Shown: positions 51,379-60,571 of the stretch, piece after piece
Numbering within the stretch: the first letter of the stretch is position 1
Layout of the letters: the number at the start of each line of letters is the position of its first letter
From: an uncultured Lachnospiraceae bacterium
GTDB taxonomy: Bacteria > Bacillota > Clostridia > Lachnospirales > Lachnospiraceae
Direction: 5' to 3'
Assembly: GCA_910586585.1 (NCBI GenBank)
Contig: CAJUKA010000010.1
Span: forward strand, 1 to 64,000
DNA length: 64,000 bases
Notes under the pieces: generated by a model
What the model saw: only the letters and a program-made list of their open reading frames with translations
Database searches by the model: none
What the model was told of the DNA's origin: nothing
Position numbers and translations under genes: made by a program

Positions 51379-52017
51379 ATGGTACAAAGAATATGCTGCG
51401 GCAGCGTAAACTGCTACATTGTTTCCTATGGAAAAAATGCAGTGCTGGTGGATACAGGGCGGGAACGGTATCGGCAGAAAATATGGAGCGCCTGCAAGCC
51501 CTATGACGTGCGTCTTCTGATGCTGACACATGGCCATGTTGATCATGTTCAAAATGCTGCATATTTATCCAATGTTTTTGGATGTCCTGTCGGTATGAAT
51601 CGTGCGGACATCCCTTTATTAAAAGACAATATGCTTCAGTCTTTATCAGCACATGATTTGTTAGGAAGAGTGGTTTTGGCGGCTTCCGAAAAGAGCTTTT
51701 ACAAAGATAAAATTCCTGCTTTTGTTCCGGAGGTTTCTCTCAATGATGGTTATTCACTTGATATTTTTGGAATTCCTGCAAAGGTAATCAGCCTTCCCGG
51801 ACATACACAAGGTTCTATCGGGCTTGATGTTATGGAAAAGGACCTGATTGTAGGAGATGCGCTGATGAACATGTTTTATCCAACTGTTTCAATGCTATAC
51901 AATGATAAAACTGCTATGTTGGAAAGCGTAGACAAAATTAGCCAGTTAGGAGATCGGAAACTATATTTTGGTCATGGAAAACCTGTAAAAAACAGAAATT
52001 GGACAGTAATAAAGTAG
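51379..52017 (+). CDS. MBL-fold metallo-hydrolase
   Basis: The 212-residue protein has the metallo-beta-lactamase fold: YGKNAVLVDTGRE, the metal motif THGHVDHVQNAAYL, SLPGHTQGSIGL, VGDALM and FGHGKPV. This supplies all five metal ligand positions of glyoxalase II-like hydrolases. The substrate is unknown. AAAGGATATG precedes the start. It converges on the flavin reductase gene with a shared hairpin. Confidence 0.92.
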   Translation: MVQRICCGSVNCYIVSYGKNAVLVDTGRERYRQKIWSACKPYDVRLLMLTHGHVDHVQNAAYLSNVFGCPVGMNRADIPLLKDNMLQSLSAHDLLGRVVLAASEKSFYKDKIPAFVPEVSLNDGYSLDIFGIPAKVISLPGHTQGSIGLDVMEKDLIVGDALMNMFYPTVSMLYNDKTAMLESVDKISQLGDRKLYFGHGKPVKNRNWTVIK

Positions 52018-52036
52018 GGGAACTGTTCCCCTACTT
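52012..52036. terminator. Bidirectional terminator between hydrolase and flavin reductase genes
   Basis: AAGTAGGGGAA (52012-52022) pairs with TTCCCCTACTT (52026-52036). It overlaps both stop codons. T-runs are short, so efficiency is uncertain. Confidence 0.7.
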
Positions 52037-52642
52037 ATCATCAAGCGGCTTAAAATCAGAAGCTGGATGCTTGCACCATGGGCAGATAAAATCATCGGGA
52101 AGAACTTCTCCTTCGTAAATATATCCGCATACAATACAAATAAATCCTTTCTTCTTTTCTGCTGCTTTTGGTGCTGTTTTGATATTGTTCTGATAATAAC
52201 TGTAAGTTACAGAATTATCATTTGAAAGCACTTCACCATCTGTCACATCTGCAAGGAATAACGTATGTGTACCAAGATCTGTTGCAGAAACCACCTTTGC
52301 AGACAAAAATGCATTTGTTTCCTCTGCAATATAAATTACTCCATTTTCTGATCGTTTGTAAGTAATTGCTTCTGTTTTGTCTGTGTCGGCGCCGCTTTGA
52401 AATCCCCAATGCTTATACGTGTCAAATTTCGAATTCTCTGTTAAAATTGACACATTAAAAACACCTGTCCGCACAATCATGTCATGGGTATAGTTTTTCT
52501 TGTTAACGACTGCCACAATACGGTTTGGCTCTGTTGTCACCTGCGAAACAGTATTGACAATACAGCCATTATCCTTGTCACCTTCCCTCGCTGTCAATAT
52601 AAACAAGCCATATGTCAAGTGATACATTACTTTGTTGTCCAT
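52031..52642 (-). CDS. Flavin reductase-rubredoxin fusion (high-molecular-weight rubredoxin)
   Basis: The 203-residue protein joins an FMN-binding flavin reductase domain (residues 1-150; LTYGLFILTAREGDKDNGCI, TTEPNRIVAVVNKKNYTHDM, ADVTDGEVL) to a rubredoxin (about 160-203) with C-x-x-C pairs in CIVCGYIYEG and CPWCKHPASDF. Such fusions in acetogens and other Clostridia pass electrons to oxygen- or NO-reducing flavodiiron proteins. Possible role: oxidative stress relief. The ATG at 52642 after GGAGG is preferred over a longer frame. Confidence 0.93.
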   Translation of the reverse strand: MDNKVMYHLTYGLFILTAREGDKDNGCIVNTVSQVTTEPNRIVAVVNKKNYTHDMIVRTGVFNVSILTENSKFDTYKHWGFQSGADTDKTEAITYKRSENGVIYIAEETNAFLSAKVVSATDLGTHTLFLADVTDGEVLSNDNSVTYSYYQNNIKTAPKAAEKKKGFICIVCGYIYEGEVLPDDFICPWCKHPASDFKPLDDK

Positions 52643-53005
52643 AAAAACCTCCATTCTTACCAAAATCTGCGAATTTGGGCGTAAGCACAAATTTGCCGTG
52701 TGAAAAATTTATTTTTCACACTACCCTCCATCATTAGGTTATGCACTCTCAGTATTTTTGGCATCTATTTTGTTGAGAGTACATATGTTAGTATTTCAAG
52801 ATATCAAACGCCGCATTCATACTTGTGAATATAATCTTCTGATAACGACAATAACTGATTTCCACAGTCACAGCACAAAAATTCTTAACAGTTCCTTAGA
52901 ACGTATATTTGTTATTTATACTGTTAGATTTATTCTACCATAACTCTGAACTTTTTTTCAATTTTTTTTTCAACAAATAATTAAATCGTATAACTGGCAA
53001 AAATG
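52643..53005. other. Gene-free gap with hairpin and a MITE fragment
   Basis: GTGTGAAAAA (52698-52707) pairs with TTTTTCACAC (52712-52721). ACTCTCA near 52744 pairs with TGAGAGT near 52776. TTCTTAACAGTTCCTTAG (52882-52899) equals one end of the MITE-like element at 38922. No other MITE end is found, so it is a remnant. No gene is seen. Confidence 0.5.
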
Positions 53006-53293
53006 TTACTTTTTATTCCCCTCTGGATAATTATTGCGGTACAATAAAGCCAGCAGCAAATCAGTGTTTATAAAACTGAAAAAGCAAAACTTGTTAATGA
53101 AAAAAACTTTGATAATCCTGAAATATACAGGATTATCAAAGCTTTTATCTTGAATCGCAGCTATTGTATATAAGCTGTTTTTAAGAGATTTCTCAGCATT
53201 TGGAAAAATTGTCCATCCAACACTTTCTCTTAGCCTGCAATAATCTTCATAAACCAAAGTATTTTCTATGTATTCCGTATTCTCAAACTCCAA
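53006..53293 (-). pseudogene. GNAT acetyltransferase, N-terminal fragment
   Basis: The first 50 residues (TLVYEDYCRLRESVGWTIFP, then SLKNSLYTIAAIQD) match the start of a common GNAT subfamily. The frame then runs into a strong hairpin and non-GNAT sequence. The acetyl-CoA site is absent. The gene was cut short by a deletion or by insertion of the terminator sequence. The start is a TTG with a weak site. Confidence 0.6.
53100..53141 (-). terminator. Strong terminator inside the GNAT fragment
   Basis: CTTTGATAATCCTG (53107-53120) pairs with CAGGATTATCAAAG (53128-53141) over 14 bp. On the minus strand a run of seven U follows. It ends transcription of the truncated GNAT gene. Confidence 0.88.
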
Positions 53294-53364
53294 TTTATCT
53301 CAAATGCACCTACTCTTCTTTTATCATAAGCGTTCTTTGCTATTTTGTTTATATTCTGCACGCC

Positions 53365-53751
53365 TTATTGTCCTGCTTCATCAGGCAATATCTGTTCCCA
53401 TGCATCGTCAGCCAGATTGTACTGATATAATTTCATTCCGTCTTTCGATACTGCATAAGAACCAATCAACCGTCCTGACATTTCACCGTTTATATCCTCT
53501 TCATCAGAATATCTCAATTCAAACGCATAGCACCTGGTATCTTCAATTTCTATTTCTTTCTTATCTTCCCACGCCAGACTCTTTCCATCATCTGTCTGCA
53601 TATCAGAGCTCATGATACCCATACGAACCATCTGATCTGTCAGATCTTCTACTATACTTTCCTCAGACTCTTTCGCCGAATCTTTGGAAATTCCACATCC
53701 GACTAGGGCAAAGATAAAAATAAACATCATAAACAAAATATATTTTTTCAA
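53365..53751 (-). CDS. Small lipoprotein of unknown function
   Basis: The 128-residue protein has a lipoprotein signal (KKYILFMMFIFIFALVGC, lipobox LVGC with Cys19) and an acidic mature part with a beta-rich C terminus (YAFELRYSDEEDINGEMSGRL, KDGMKLYQYNL). It starts at TTG with AAAGGATGG. It lies 23 bases beyond the pullulanase gene on the same strand, so it may be co-transcribed and act at the cell surface. No family recognised. Confidence 0.75.
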   Translation of the reverse strand: MKKYILFMMFIFIFALVGCGISKDSAKESEESIVEDLTDQMVRMGIMSSDMQTDDGKSLAWEDKKEIEIEDTRCYAFELRYSDEEDINGEMSGRLIGSYAVSKDGMKLYQYNLADDAWEQILPDEAGQ

Positions 53752-53774
53752 TGCATACCATCCTTTTATACGGC

Positions 53775-56582
53775 TTACTGCCCGCCCTTCTTTTTCTTTG
53801 CAGCAAATACAATTCCGGCTACCGCAAGCGCAGCCACCACCACACCGATTATAATACCAGTGCTGTTCCCTGATGAAGCTGATGCTGCGTCATTTGACTC
53901 TGCGGAAGCGCTCTGTGTCTCAGCAGTTTCTCCCTGAGCAGCGTTATCTGCATCCGCAGCCGACGGTGCACTGTCTGATTTTACCAGAACCAGAGCCGAT
54001 ATAGGCTCCACAGATGCTTTTCCGTCCGTGATTGTCGCAAGCACTTCTGTACCTGCTTTCTCTCCGTTCACATACACATCCCATGCGCCTTCTGGTAGCG
54101 GAATTTCCTCAATCTGGTTATTGGGATTGAATATGATAAAGAGTCCGTCAGAGGTCTCCCCGTTCACGCCGCCGTTGATCGAAAGTGCCACGACATTTGC
54201 TGGCAGTCCATCCACAGGCGTGACATTTTGCTTCACATCCTCGGCATTGGTCAGACGCAGTGCAGCATGTTCCTTGCGGAATGCGATCAACCCCTTATAA
54301 TACGCATAGACATTCTGGTACTCTTCCTCCTCCAGCGTTGCCCATTTCAGGCTGTTAACGGAATCCGGCGACTTGTAGCTGTTTTCGTCAAAAGTGCCGC
54401 CCCCCTTCAGTTTTGAGCGGAGCATCTCCTCCCCTGCCTGCATGAAAGGAATACCCTCGGAAGTCAGATAAACTGCTGCCGCAAGGTTGTTCATACGGAT
54501 TCTGTCCGCCCTGGAAGAATTGAGTGTTGAACGTGAGATGCGGTCCATCATTGTCAAGTTGTCATGACAGGATGCATAGTTTATTGTTTGCGCAGGAGTC
54601 GTGCACCAGTCTGTAAGTCCCATAAAACACTGCTCAATAGTCTCCTCAAGCCCTTCTGCGCCCGATATATACCCTACGGAAGTATCAAATACACTGCCCT
54701 TGAGCGCATCCCGAATTGTATCGCTGAAATATGCAAATCCTGGTGTCTCTGTGGAGTTTAACTGCGTCGCCATCTTGACGCCCTCCTTGGTCACCATCGT
54801 GTCCATTGTCCATCCTTCCCCATAGAAGATGACATTGGGATGATCCTTGTGCACCTCCTCCACAATCTGGTTAATTGTCTCAGTGTCAATAAGGCCCACC
54901 AGGTCAAAGCGGAAACCGTCAATATGGTACTCGTCCGCCCAGTACTTAACGGAATCCACAATATATTTTCTGACCATGGATCGCTCCGAAGCAGTATCGT
55001 TTCCACACCCGGAGCCATTAGAATATGCACCATTTTCATCTATACGCGAAAAATACCCTGGAACAGTTATATTAAAACAAAAATCTCCTGCGCTTTGAAC
55101 ATGATTGTAAACCACGTCCATAATTACACTGATACCATTGTCATGGAGTGACTTTACCATCTGCTTCATTTCCTTGACACGGACTTCCCCGTTATAAGGG
55201 TTTGTAGAATAAGAACCTTCTGGCACATTGTAGTTGACTGGATCATACCCCCAGTTAAACTGCGCTTTGTCCAGATTTTCCTCATCTACAGAGCCGTAAT
55301 CATAAATTGGAAGCAGATGCAGGTGCGTCACACCCAAATCCTTGATGTGATCTAGTCCTGTTGGAATGCCGCCTGGTGTAGTAGTTCCTGTTTCTGTCAA
55401 ACCAAGGAACTTTCCTACATTTTTGATGCCTGCACTCTCATCTGAGGACAAATCCCGCACATGCAGCTCATAGATGATAGCATCATTGTAGGACTGCCCT
55501 GCGTTCGGGTCTGCATCACTGTCCCATCCCTCCGGGTTTGTAGAAGCAAGGTCAATGACCATGGCACGTTTACCATTCACGCCCGTTGTTCTGGCATACG
55601 GGTCGCAGGCTTCCTTCTCCTCACCACGGACGCGCACTGTATAGGTGTAGTAAGTTCCGTTCAGATCGCCTTCTTTTTCGGCAACCCATGTACCATTCAC
55701 ATCTTTTTCCATCTGCAGCTGCTCCTGCAGGTCGTCCTCTCCTGCTGTGCCCCCTGCATACAGGTTAACAGCCATAGATTCCGCCGTCGGCGCCCACACG
55801 CGGAACACTGTCTTGTCTTTGCTCCATGTAGCACCAAGGTCATCTCCTGTGTATGTAAATTCCTTTTCAAAATCCTCTGTGGAATAAATATTTGGCATCA
55901 CGACCTTGTACTCATTGCCGTCAAATGTGATGCTGTACTCTTTATTGAGATCCAGAGGTTCCGCCAGCGTCAGCACATATCCTATCTGATCGTCCTCCTT
56001 TGTCTCTGCCGCTTCTGTTATCGCAACTTCTCCGTCCGCACCCTTGATGCGAAACGCACTCTGCGGATCACTCTCAACTGGCCCAGTCATCAGCGCTGTG
56101 ACAGCATGCGTTTCCTCATTGTACCGCGCCTTGGAAAGCTTGATTCCTATTACTGCATCATCGCCGTATTCCTTCGTGAATCCTTCCACACCGGACTCCA
56201 CATAGATATGCACTGTCCCTGAAACCATCTCTGCCACATCAATAAACTGGTCTTTGTCCACATCCTTTGCCCAGTCCGCAGTGCGTACAATAAAGCCCAT
56301 TGAAGTAATTCCGGGCGGCACGATCTTCGTTGCCACCATCTCTCCATTTTCTTCGGCAAACGCATAGCCGTTGCCTTCTCCGCCGATTTCCCAAATCCAT
56401 ACATCCCAGCCATCATAATTTCCGTCTTCCCTGTTGTAATGCAGTTTCAGCACAAGTTCCTCCGCCGCCCTAACCATTGGAATGTCCGATATGCAGCTAA
56501 CCACTGACACAAAAAGGATCACCGCTGCCATCAAGACCGCATGGATGCGCCCTTTCCCTCGCTTTTTTGTTGTTTCTCTCAT
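53775..56582 (-). CDS. pulA: Secreted, membrane-anchored type I pullulanase (GH13)
   Basis: The 935-residue enzyme has a signal peptide (residues 10-40), an N-terminal CBM41-like starch-binding module (LVLKLHYNREDGNYDGWDVW), a CBM48-like module (LGATWSKDKTVFRVWAPTAE) and a GH13 catalytic domain. The type I pullulanase motif is NWGYDPVNYNVPEGSYS (about 442). Catalytic residues: Asp in DGFRFDLVG (about 559), Glu in FYGEGWT (about 587), Asp in SCHDNLTMMD (about 673). A Ser/Ala-rich linker and a C-terminal helix (STGIIIGVVVAALAVAGIVF, then KKKKGG) anchor it; no LPXTG motif. It debranches alpha-1,6 links in starch and pullulan outside the cell. AAGGAGG precedes the start. Confidence 0.95.
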   Translation of the reverse strand: MRETTKKRGKGRIHAVLMAAVILFVSVVSCISDIPMVRAAEELVLKLHYNREDGNYDGWDVWIWEIGGEGNGYAFAEENGEMVATKIVPPGITSMGFIVRTADWAKDVDKDQFIDVAEMVSGTVHIYVESGVEGFTKEYGDDAVIGIKLSKARYNEETHAVTALMTGPVESDPQSAFRIKGADGEVAITEAAETKEDDQIGYVLTLAEPLDLNKEYSITFDGNEYKVVMPNIYSTEDFEKEFTYTGDDLGATWSKDKTVFRVWAPTAESMAVNLYAGGTAGEDDLQEQLQMEKDVNGTWVAEKEGDLNGTYYTYTVRVRGEEKEACDPYARTTGVNGKRAMVIDLASTNPEGWDSDADPNAGQSYNDAIIYELHVRDLSSDESAGIKNVGKFLGLTETGTTTPGGIPTGLDHIKDLGVTHLHLLPIYDYGSVDEENLDKAQFNWGYDPVNYNVPEGSYSTNPYNGEVRVKEMKQMVKSLHDNGISVIMDVVYNHVQSAGDFCFNITVPGYFSRIDENGAYSNGSGCGNDTASERSMVRKYIVDSVKYWADEYHIDGFRFDLVGLIDTETINQIVEEVHKDHPNVIFYGEGWTMDTMVTKEGVKMATQLNSTETPGFAYFSDTIRDALKGSVFDTSVGYISGAEGLEETIEQCFMGLTDWCTTPAQTINYASCHDNLTMMDRISRSTLNSSRADRIRMNNLAAAVYLTSEGIPFMQAGEEMLRSKLKGGGTFDENSYKSPDSVNSLKWATLEEEEYQNVYAYYKGLIAFRKEHAALRLTNAEDVKQNVTPVDGLPANVVALSINGGVNGETSDGLFIIFNPNNQIEEIPLPEGAWDVYVNGEKAGTEVLATITDGKASVEPISALVLVKSDSAPSAADADNAAQGETAETQSASAESNDAASASSGNSTGIIIGVVVAALAVAGIVFAAKKKKGGQ

Positions 56583-56672
56583 ATTAACCTCCTTTTCTTC
56601 CTAATTTCTTTTAACGATTCCTTATTTCTATCAATTCTGAATCTGGTATTGTCCCATTATCCCTCCTTCCTG

Positions 56673-56752
56673 CAATCGAGTAGGGAAGAACCATCTTCTC
56701 CTACTCGCTGCATCAGGCATCCGTCAGCCAACCGGTTTATCGGTTGGCTGAC
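56673..56752. promoter_or_regulatory. Two adjacent hairpins upstream of the pullulanase gene
   Basis: CGAGTAGGGAAGA (56677-56689) pairs with TCTTCTCCTACTCG (56693-56706), with one bulge. The second hairpin is a perfect 12-bp stem, GTCAGCCAACCG (56723-56734) with CGGTTGGCTGAC (56741-56752). The first repeats the element at 49974. They lie about 90-170 bases before the start on the minus strand. They could be 5'-leader regulators of pulA or terminators for outside transcripts; the plus side of the second is followed by CTTTTCC. The remainder of 56583-56982 has no gene. Confidence 0.55.
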
Positions 56753-56982
56753 ACTTTTCCTCTGGACACCCGTATGCATAAAATATTGCAAAACACCGTA
56801 TCAACGCCCGTGTTATGCTGCTGCCGACATTATACCATGTATCTCCAAAATAGAAAATACCTTCCCGAAATTTTCCGAAATTTTGTGGCAGCGTAACAGT
56901 TCAGTCTGTAAAATATCTATTGCGGATGGCAGGCAAATATTTTATAATGAGAATATTAATATAATTTATGGAGGTTCACAAA

Positions 56983-57165
56983 ATGGCTAAAAATAAAAGA
57001 TTTAAAAAAATTTATTCACAAGGAACAGTAAGTACTATGGAAATTTGGATAGATAAAGAAACAGGTGTGAATTATGTATTTCATGCAAGCGGCTATTCTG
57101 GAGGAATGACACCATTGTTAGACAGAGAAGGAAAGCCCGTTATTTCTCCGATTGTAAACAAATAA
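56983..57165 (+). CDS. DUF6440-family small protein
   Basis: The 60-residue protein MAKNKRFKKIYSQGTVSTME continues with WIDKETGVNYVFHASGYSGG and TPLLDREGKPV, a small beta-rich DUF6440-type protein common in Clostridia. Function unknown. TGGAGG precedes the ATG at 56983. The next gene starts 31 bases on. Confidence 0.75.
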   Translation: MAKNKRFKKIYSQGTVSTMEIWIDKETGVNYVFHASGYSGGMTPLLDREGKPVISPIVNK

Positions 57166-57196
57166 CTTAAGTAATTCTATTGAAAGAAGGATAATT

Positions 57197-58204
57197 ATGC
57201 AGTTTTCATGGTTAGAGGGCATTAGTAAGAAATGGAAAGAGATTCTTGTGATTGGCAGAACTTTTGAACATGACGGGAAAAAATATCATATGATTGGAAT
57301 GACAATGGAAGAAAATGCAACGCTTTATATTATAGAGCCATATGAAGAACAAAAAAGCCGTAATCCGAAAAAGAAGTATACACAACGAATGATTTTAAAA
57401 GCGCAGGAACCAATGGACATAAGTTATTTGCATTGCAGAGAATTTAAGATTGGAAATAAAAAATTGTGTACGCAGGGTGGATGCGGCGGACCGCTAATGT
57501 CTGAAAATTATGAAGAAATTAAGCTGTTTCTTGATATGATGGATGCAGGATGGAAAATCCCGGAGTGGCTTAAGAATGAAGATTGGGATAGACTACAATT
57601 GGTTTCTTTAGAAATTGCGAATCTAAAGCGCCTTCCAAAATATTCTTCTGATATGCCGATTATGATAAAGCACGATTCGGTTCCCAAGAAGTATTTATTA
57701 AATAGGGCAAAATCTATTTCTTTAGAAATCGGAAAGTCTATTTCTTTTCAATTTACGGCCCATGATGGTGAAAAAGTACAGTGTTACATAAATAATGTCT
57801 TGTTGATTGATGTATGGGAAGATGCCAAGAAGCAGTTCGACGATAGTAAATATCGAGAACACTTTACAGAGGAACAGTTACAGGAAATCAAAAACAATTA
57901 TTATGAAGCACTTCGTCAGAACTGCCCAAAGGGCATGTGCTATATTGGTATTGAATATGAATGCAGCAAGAATATCTCTTTGCACTTTTATGCAAAAGAT
58001 TTTTTGGAATCTTATCCGGAAACCCACAGCGGAAGCGCGATGTTTTTGATGATGCGATATAAACCGGATAAAAAGACAGGGACGCATGGCCTTCCGTTAA
58101 AGGGGTATGCCATTGATACTCCGTTTTCACCTGACACAACTACAATTCCAGCAGAATTGCTATTTTACATGGAGATAACAGAGGCATGGGAAGAATATAT
58201 ATAG
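57197..58204 (+). CDS. Protein of unknown function, 335 residues
   Basis: No known family is recognised. It has no signal peptide or membrane helix. Visible features are a beta-rich first 110 residues with CREFKIGNKKLCTQGGCGGP, a leucine-rich segment (WDRLQLVSLEIANLKRLPKY), and a helical region (EEQLQEIKNNYYEALRQNCP). The C terminus is aromatic-rich (GLPLKGYAIDTPFSPD). Some cysteines could bind metal. It lies in a row of small co-directional genes of immunity-like type. GAAGG precedes the start. Confidence 0.65.
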   Translation: MQFSWLEGISKKWKEILVIGRTFEHDGKKYHMIGMTMEENATLYIIEPYEEQKSRNPKKKYTQRMILKAQEPMDISYLHCREFKIGNKKLCTQGGCGGPLMSENYEEIKLFLDMMDAGWKIPEWLKNEDWDRLQLVSLEIANLKRLPKYSSDMPIMIKHDSVPKKYLLNRAKSISLEIGKSISFQFTAHDGEKVQCYINNVLLIDVWEDAKKQFDDSKYREHFTEEQLQEIKNNYYEALRQNCPKGMCYIGIEYECSKNISLHFYAKDFLESYPETHSGSAMFLMMRYKPDKKTGTHGLPLKGYAIDTPFSPDTTTIPAELLFYMEITEAWEEYI

Positions 58205-58255
58205 ATGGACTTGTCATAAAATAATTGTATTCCTTTCCTTGAGGAGACTTGCGAA

Positions 58256-58522
58256 ATGAAACGAGTAATAAGATTCATTCAATTCATAGCGATTGCTGCT
58301 GCTCTTCTAACTGCAATTGTATTAGGGATTGAAATTTTTACACGTATGAATTCAGATTATATCATAACAGAAGCATATATCATTGGAAGCTGTTTAGCGG
58401 TAAATGTAGCATGTGCAATTTATAGACTTTTTTCCTGTAAATGTCCACACTGCAGAAAAATAAAACTTACAAATGGGAAATATTGCCCATATTGCGGAAA
58501 AGAGGTTGGATTGTTCCAATGA
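58256..58522 (+). CDS. Small membrane protein with C-terminal zinc ribbon
   Basis: The 88-residue protein has two helices (FIQFIAIAAALLTAIVLGIE and YIIGSCLAVNVACAIYRLF) followed by a zinc ribbon CPHCRKIKLTNGKYCPYCGK. Such proteins are common in Clostridia without known function. GAGGAGA precedes the start. Confidence 0.75.
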   Translation: MKRVIRFIQFIAIAAALLTAIVLGIEIFTRMNSDYIITEAYIIGSCLAVNVACAIYRLFSCKCPHCRKIKLTNGKYCPYCGKEVGLFQ

Positions 58523-58544
58523 ATAAAGAGAGAGGTGTAGCGAT

Positions 58545-59012
58545 TTGCATTACGAAATATTAAAACTGCGAGAACATTCAGAACTAATAGAGCAATCCGC
58601 AGAATGGTTTCATACAAAATGGAATATACCACTTGAAGCATATCTTGATAGTATAAACAAATGTGTAGAAAACAGTGCAGCAATTCCACAATGGTATGTC
58701 GCAATGAACCATGAAAATATAATTGGCGGGCTTGGTGTGATTGAGAATGATTTTCATGACAGAAAAGATTTGTCGCCAAATGTTTGTGCTGTCTATGTCG
58801 AGGAAGCCTGCCGCTGCCAGAAAATTGCCGGACAATTGCTCAATGTTGTCTGTACTGATATGAATGCCATGGGAATTGATACATTATATTTAGTAACCGA
58901 TCATACCTCATTTTATGAACGTTATGGTTGGGAATTTCTATGTATGGTACAAGGAGATGGAGAACCAGAACCGTCGAGAATGTATATTCACAAAATGTTA
59001 TCAGAACAGTAA
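58545..59012 (+). CDS. GNAT-family N-acetyltransferase
   Basis: The 155-residue protein has a GNAT fold: VCAVYVEEACRCQKIAGQLL in place of the usual Q/R-x-x-G-x-G/A acetyl-CoA loop, and DHTSFYERYGWEFLCMV. The start is TTG with GAGAGG. Similar proteins acetylate small amines; acceptor unknown. Confidence 0.85.
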   Translation: MHYEILKLREHSELIEQSAEWFHTKWNIPLEAYLDSINKCVENSAAIPQWYVAMNHENIIGGLGVIENDFHDRKDLSPNVCAVYVEEACRCQKIAGQLLNVVCTDMNAMGIDTLYLVTDHTSFYERYGWEFLCMVQGDGEPEPSRMYIHKMLSEQ

Positions 59013-59109
59013 TTCAGAACAATTTCAGTTTTATATCGTTTGACGCAGAATATTTTTCAAACGCGCTATTGCATCAATGGTGCTCAGAATTTATGGAGGA
59101 TTTCTCATA

Positions 59110-59625
59110 ATGGGAAATGTAATACGGTTTGACGAAAATACACCAATTGATGAATGGATATGCATGTCTAATTTAACAACTGATGTTTTTATAAATGTAC
59201 TTTCACTAAGCGGCTCTGCATTGGCAGTAACCGTTGAAGAAAAGCAGCTCGTTGTGTGGTTGTCAGAAAAAGACCAAAAATTTGTTGGTCTTGGAACTGT
59301 TGGCTTTGATATTGTCGAGATGCCTTGGAAAAAGGAAACATTCTCAAACGATAAAAAATTTCTAATAAATGTCATCAAGTCTGCTGAACATAAACTTGGT
59401 TGGGAAAAGCTTAATTATATTCCTGATTTTATTTTACCCGATTTACAAAAATTCAAAGAATATATTGAAAGAATGACAGAAAACGATGTTGATAACAATG
59501 CGATTCGTGAATGGCTTGATGCGTCAGAACGTACAGATCCTATCAATTGTGGATTTCCACGCTGTAAAAAACATAATACACTGCTTACCATTTTTGGCTG
59601 TCAAATATGCAGTTGTGAAACTTAA
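59110..59625 (+). CDS. Immunity-like protein with C-terminal zinc motif
   Basis: The 171-residue protein has a beta domain (DVFINVLSLSGSALAVTVEE), a GFDIVEMPWKKETF segment and a helical part (KKFLINVIKSAEHKLGWEKL). It ends with CGFPRCKKHNTLLTIFGCQI, then C: a C-x4-C-x2-H ... C-x2-C metal motif. The DIVEMPW region resembles a family of putative immunity proteins known to me only as hypothetical. GGAGG precedes the ATG at 59110. Confidence 0.6.
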   Translation: MGNVIRFDENTPIDEWICMSNLTTDVFINVLSLSGSALAVTVEEKQLVVWLSEKDQKFVGLGTVGFDIVEMPWKKETFSNDKKFLINVIKSAEHKLGWEKLNYIPDFILPDLQKFKEYIERMTENDVDNNAIREWLDASERTDPINCGFPRCKKHNTLLTIFGCQICSCET

Positions 59626-59637
59626 GGAGCAAAATAA

Positions 59638-60504
59638 ATGTCATTACAAAATAAAAACATCATGCCGCCTCTTTGGCTGGCATACCCAGAAATTGACCGA
59701 TATTCCATCGGCTGGCGCATGGGATATGGAGAATCCTATCGGTACAAATTTGGAGATTGGTGGAATACCCTTTCAAAAGAGGAACAAGCAGAATATCAAA
59801 CACTATTCCCAGAACCTGTCACATGGAAAGGCTGGTGGAAAGAAGAATATACCTTTGAAGTATTTGAACATAACGAATTTTGCATACCTATATGGCAGTC
59901 TTCAGGGTTGCCCAAATACACAAGAACCCAGCTTCAACAGGATATTGCAGATGGCAAAAATCATGAGTTCTGCCTTTTTTGGGGACATCGACCCTCAAAA
60001 GACGGTGCTATCACCAAAAGCTGTCTGAGTCAATGGTGGATGGGAGAATTCTGGTCAATTCCACACAAATATTGTTGCATGGAGCAATTTATGATGGAAC
60101 AGAAAGCCCAATTATTTGGAGATGAAAAAATACGACAACAGATTTTGGAAAGTAAACAGCAAAATGAAATAAAAAAACTTGGACGAAAAGTGCAAAACTT
60201 CAACCAGTCTCTATGGGATCAAGCGAAATATTTGATTGTATTGAACGGAAACTGGTGCAAATTCAGCCAAGACAAGCATTTAAAAAACTTTTTATTATCG
60301 ACAGGAGACGCTGTATTGGTAGAGGCAAGCCCTTATGATGCAGTCTGGGGAATTCAGCTTTCTGCCGACGCTCCAGACGCTTCAAATCCAATGAACTGGC
60401 AAGGAGAAAATCTTTTGGGATTTGCATTAATGGAAGTGCGGGACGAACTGCGGCGCGTAACCCAAAATGAATCTTTGTGCGATTGGAGCATGGTAGAAGA
60501 GTAA
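59638..60504 (+). CDS. NADAR-domain (YbiA/DUF1768-type) protein
   Basis: The 288-residue protein has an N-terminal 90-residue WxW-rich module (MPPLWLAYPEIDRYSIGWRM, WKGWWKEEYTF) and a C-terminal NADAR domain with FWGHRPS, CLSQWWMGEFW, YCCMEQFMMEQKAQLFGD and a late GENLLGFALMEVRDELR. NADAR proteins process ADP-ribosylated nucleotides or guanine and counter ADP-ribosylating toxins such as DarT. No DarT-like gene is adjacent. AAGGAGC precedes the start, and 12 bases separate it from the gene before. Confidence 0.85.
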   Translation: MSLQNKNIMPPLWLAYPEIDRYSIGWRMGYGESYRYKFGDWWNTLSKEEQAEYQTLFPEPVTWKGWWKEEYTFEVFEHNEFCIPIWQSSGLPKYTRTQLQQDIADGKNHEFCLFWGHRPSKDGAITKSCLSQWWMGEFWSIPHKYCCMEQFMMEQKAQLFGDEKIRQQILESKQQNEIKKLGRKVQNFNQSLWDQAKYLIVLNGNWCKFSQDKHLKNFLLSTGDAVLVEASPYDAVWGIQLSADAPDASNPMNWQGENLLGFALMEVRDELRRVTQNESLCDWSMVEE

Positions 60505-60517
60505 ATAAACAAAACGA

Positions 60518-60545
60518 TTAAGCGAGCGCCTAGGCGCTCGCTTAA
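60518..60545. terminator. Bidirectional terminator after the NADAR gene
   Basis: TTAAGCGAGCGCC (60518-60530) pairs with GGCGCTCGCTTAA (60533-60545), a 13-bp perfect stem with a 2-base centre, between convergent genes. Confidence 0.85.
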
Positions 60546-60571
60546 ATTTATTCCAGCAAAAAAGCTACTAT

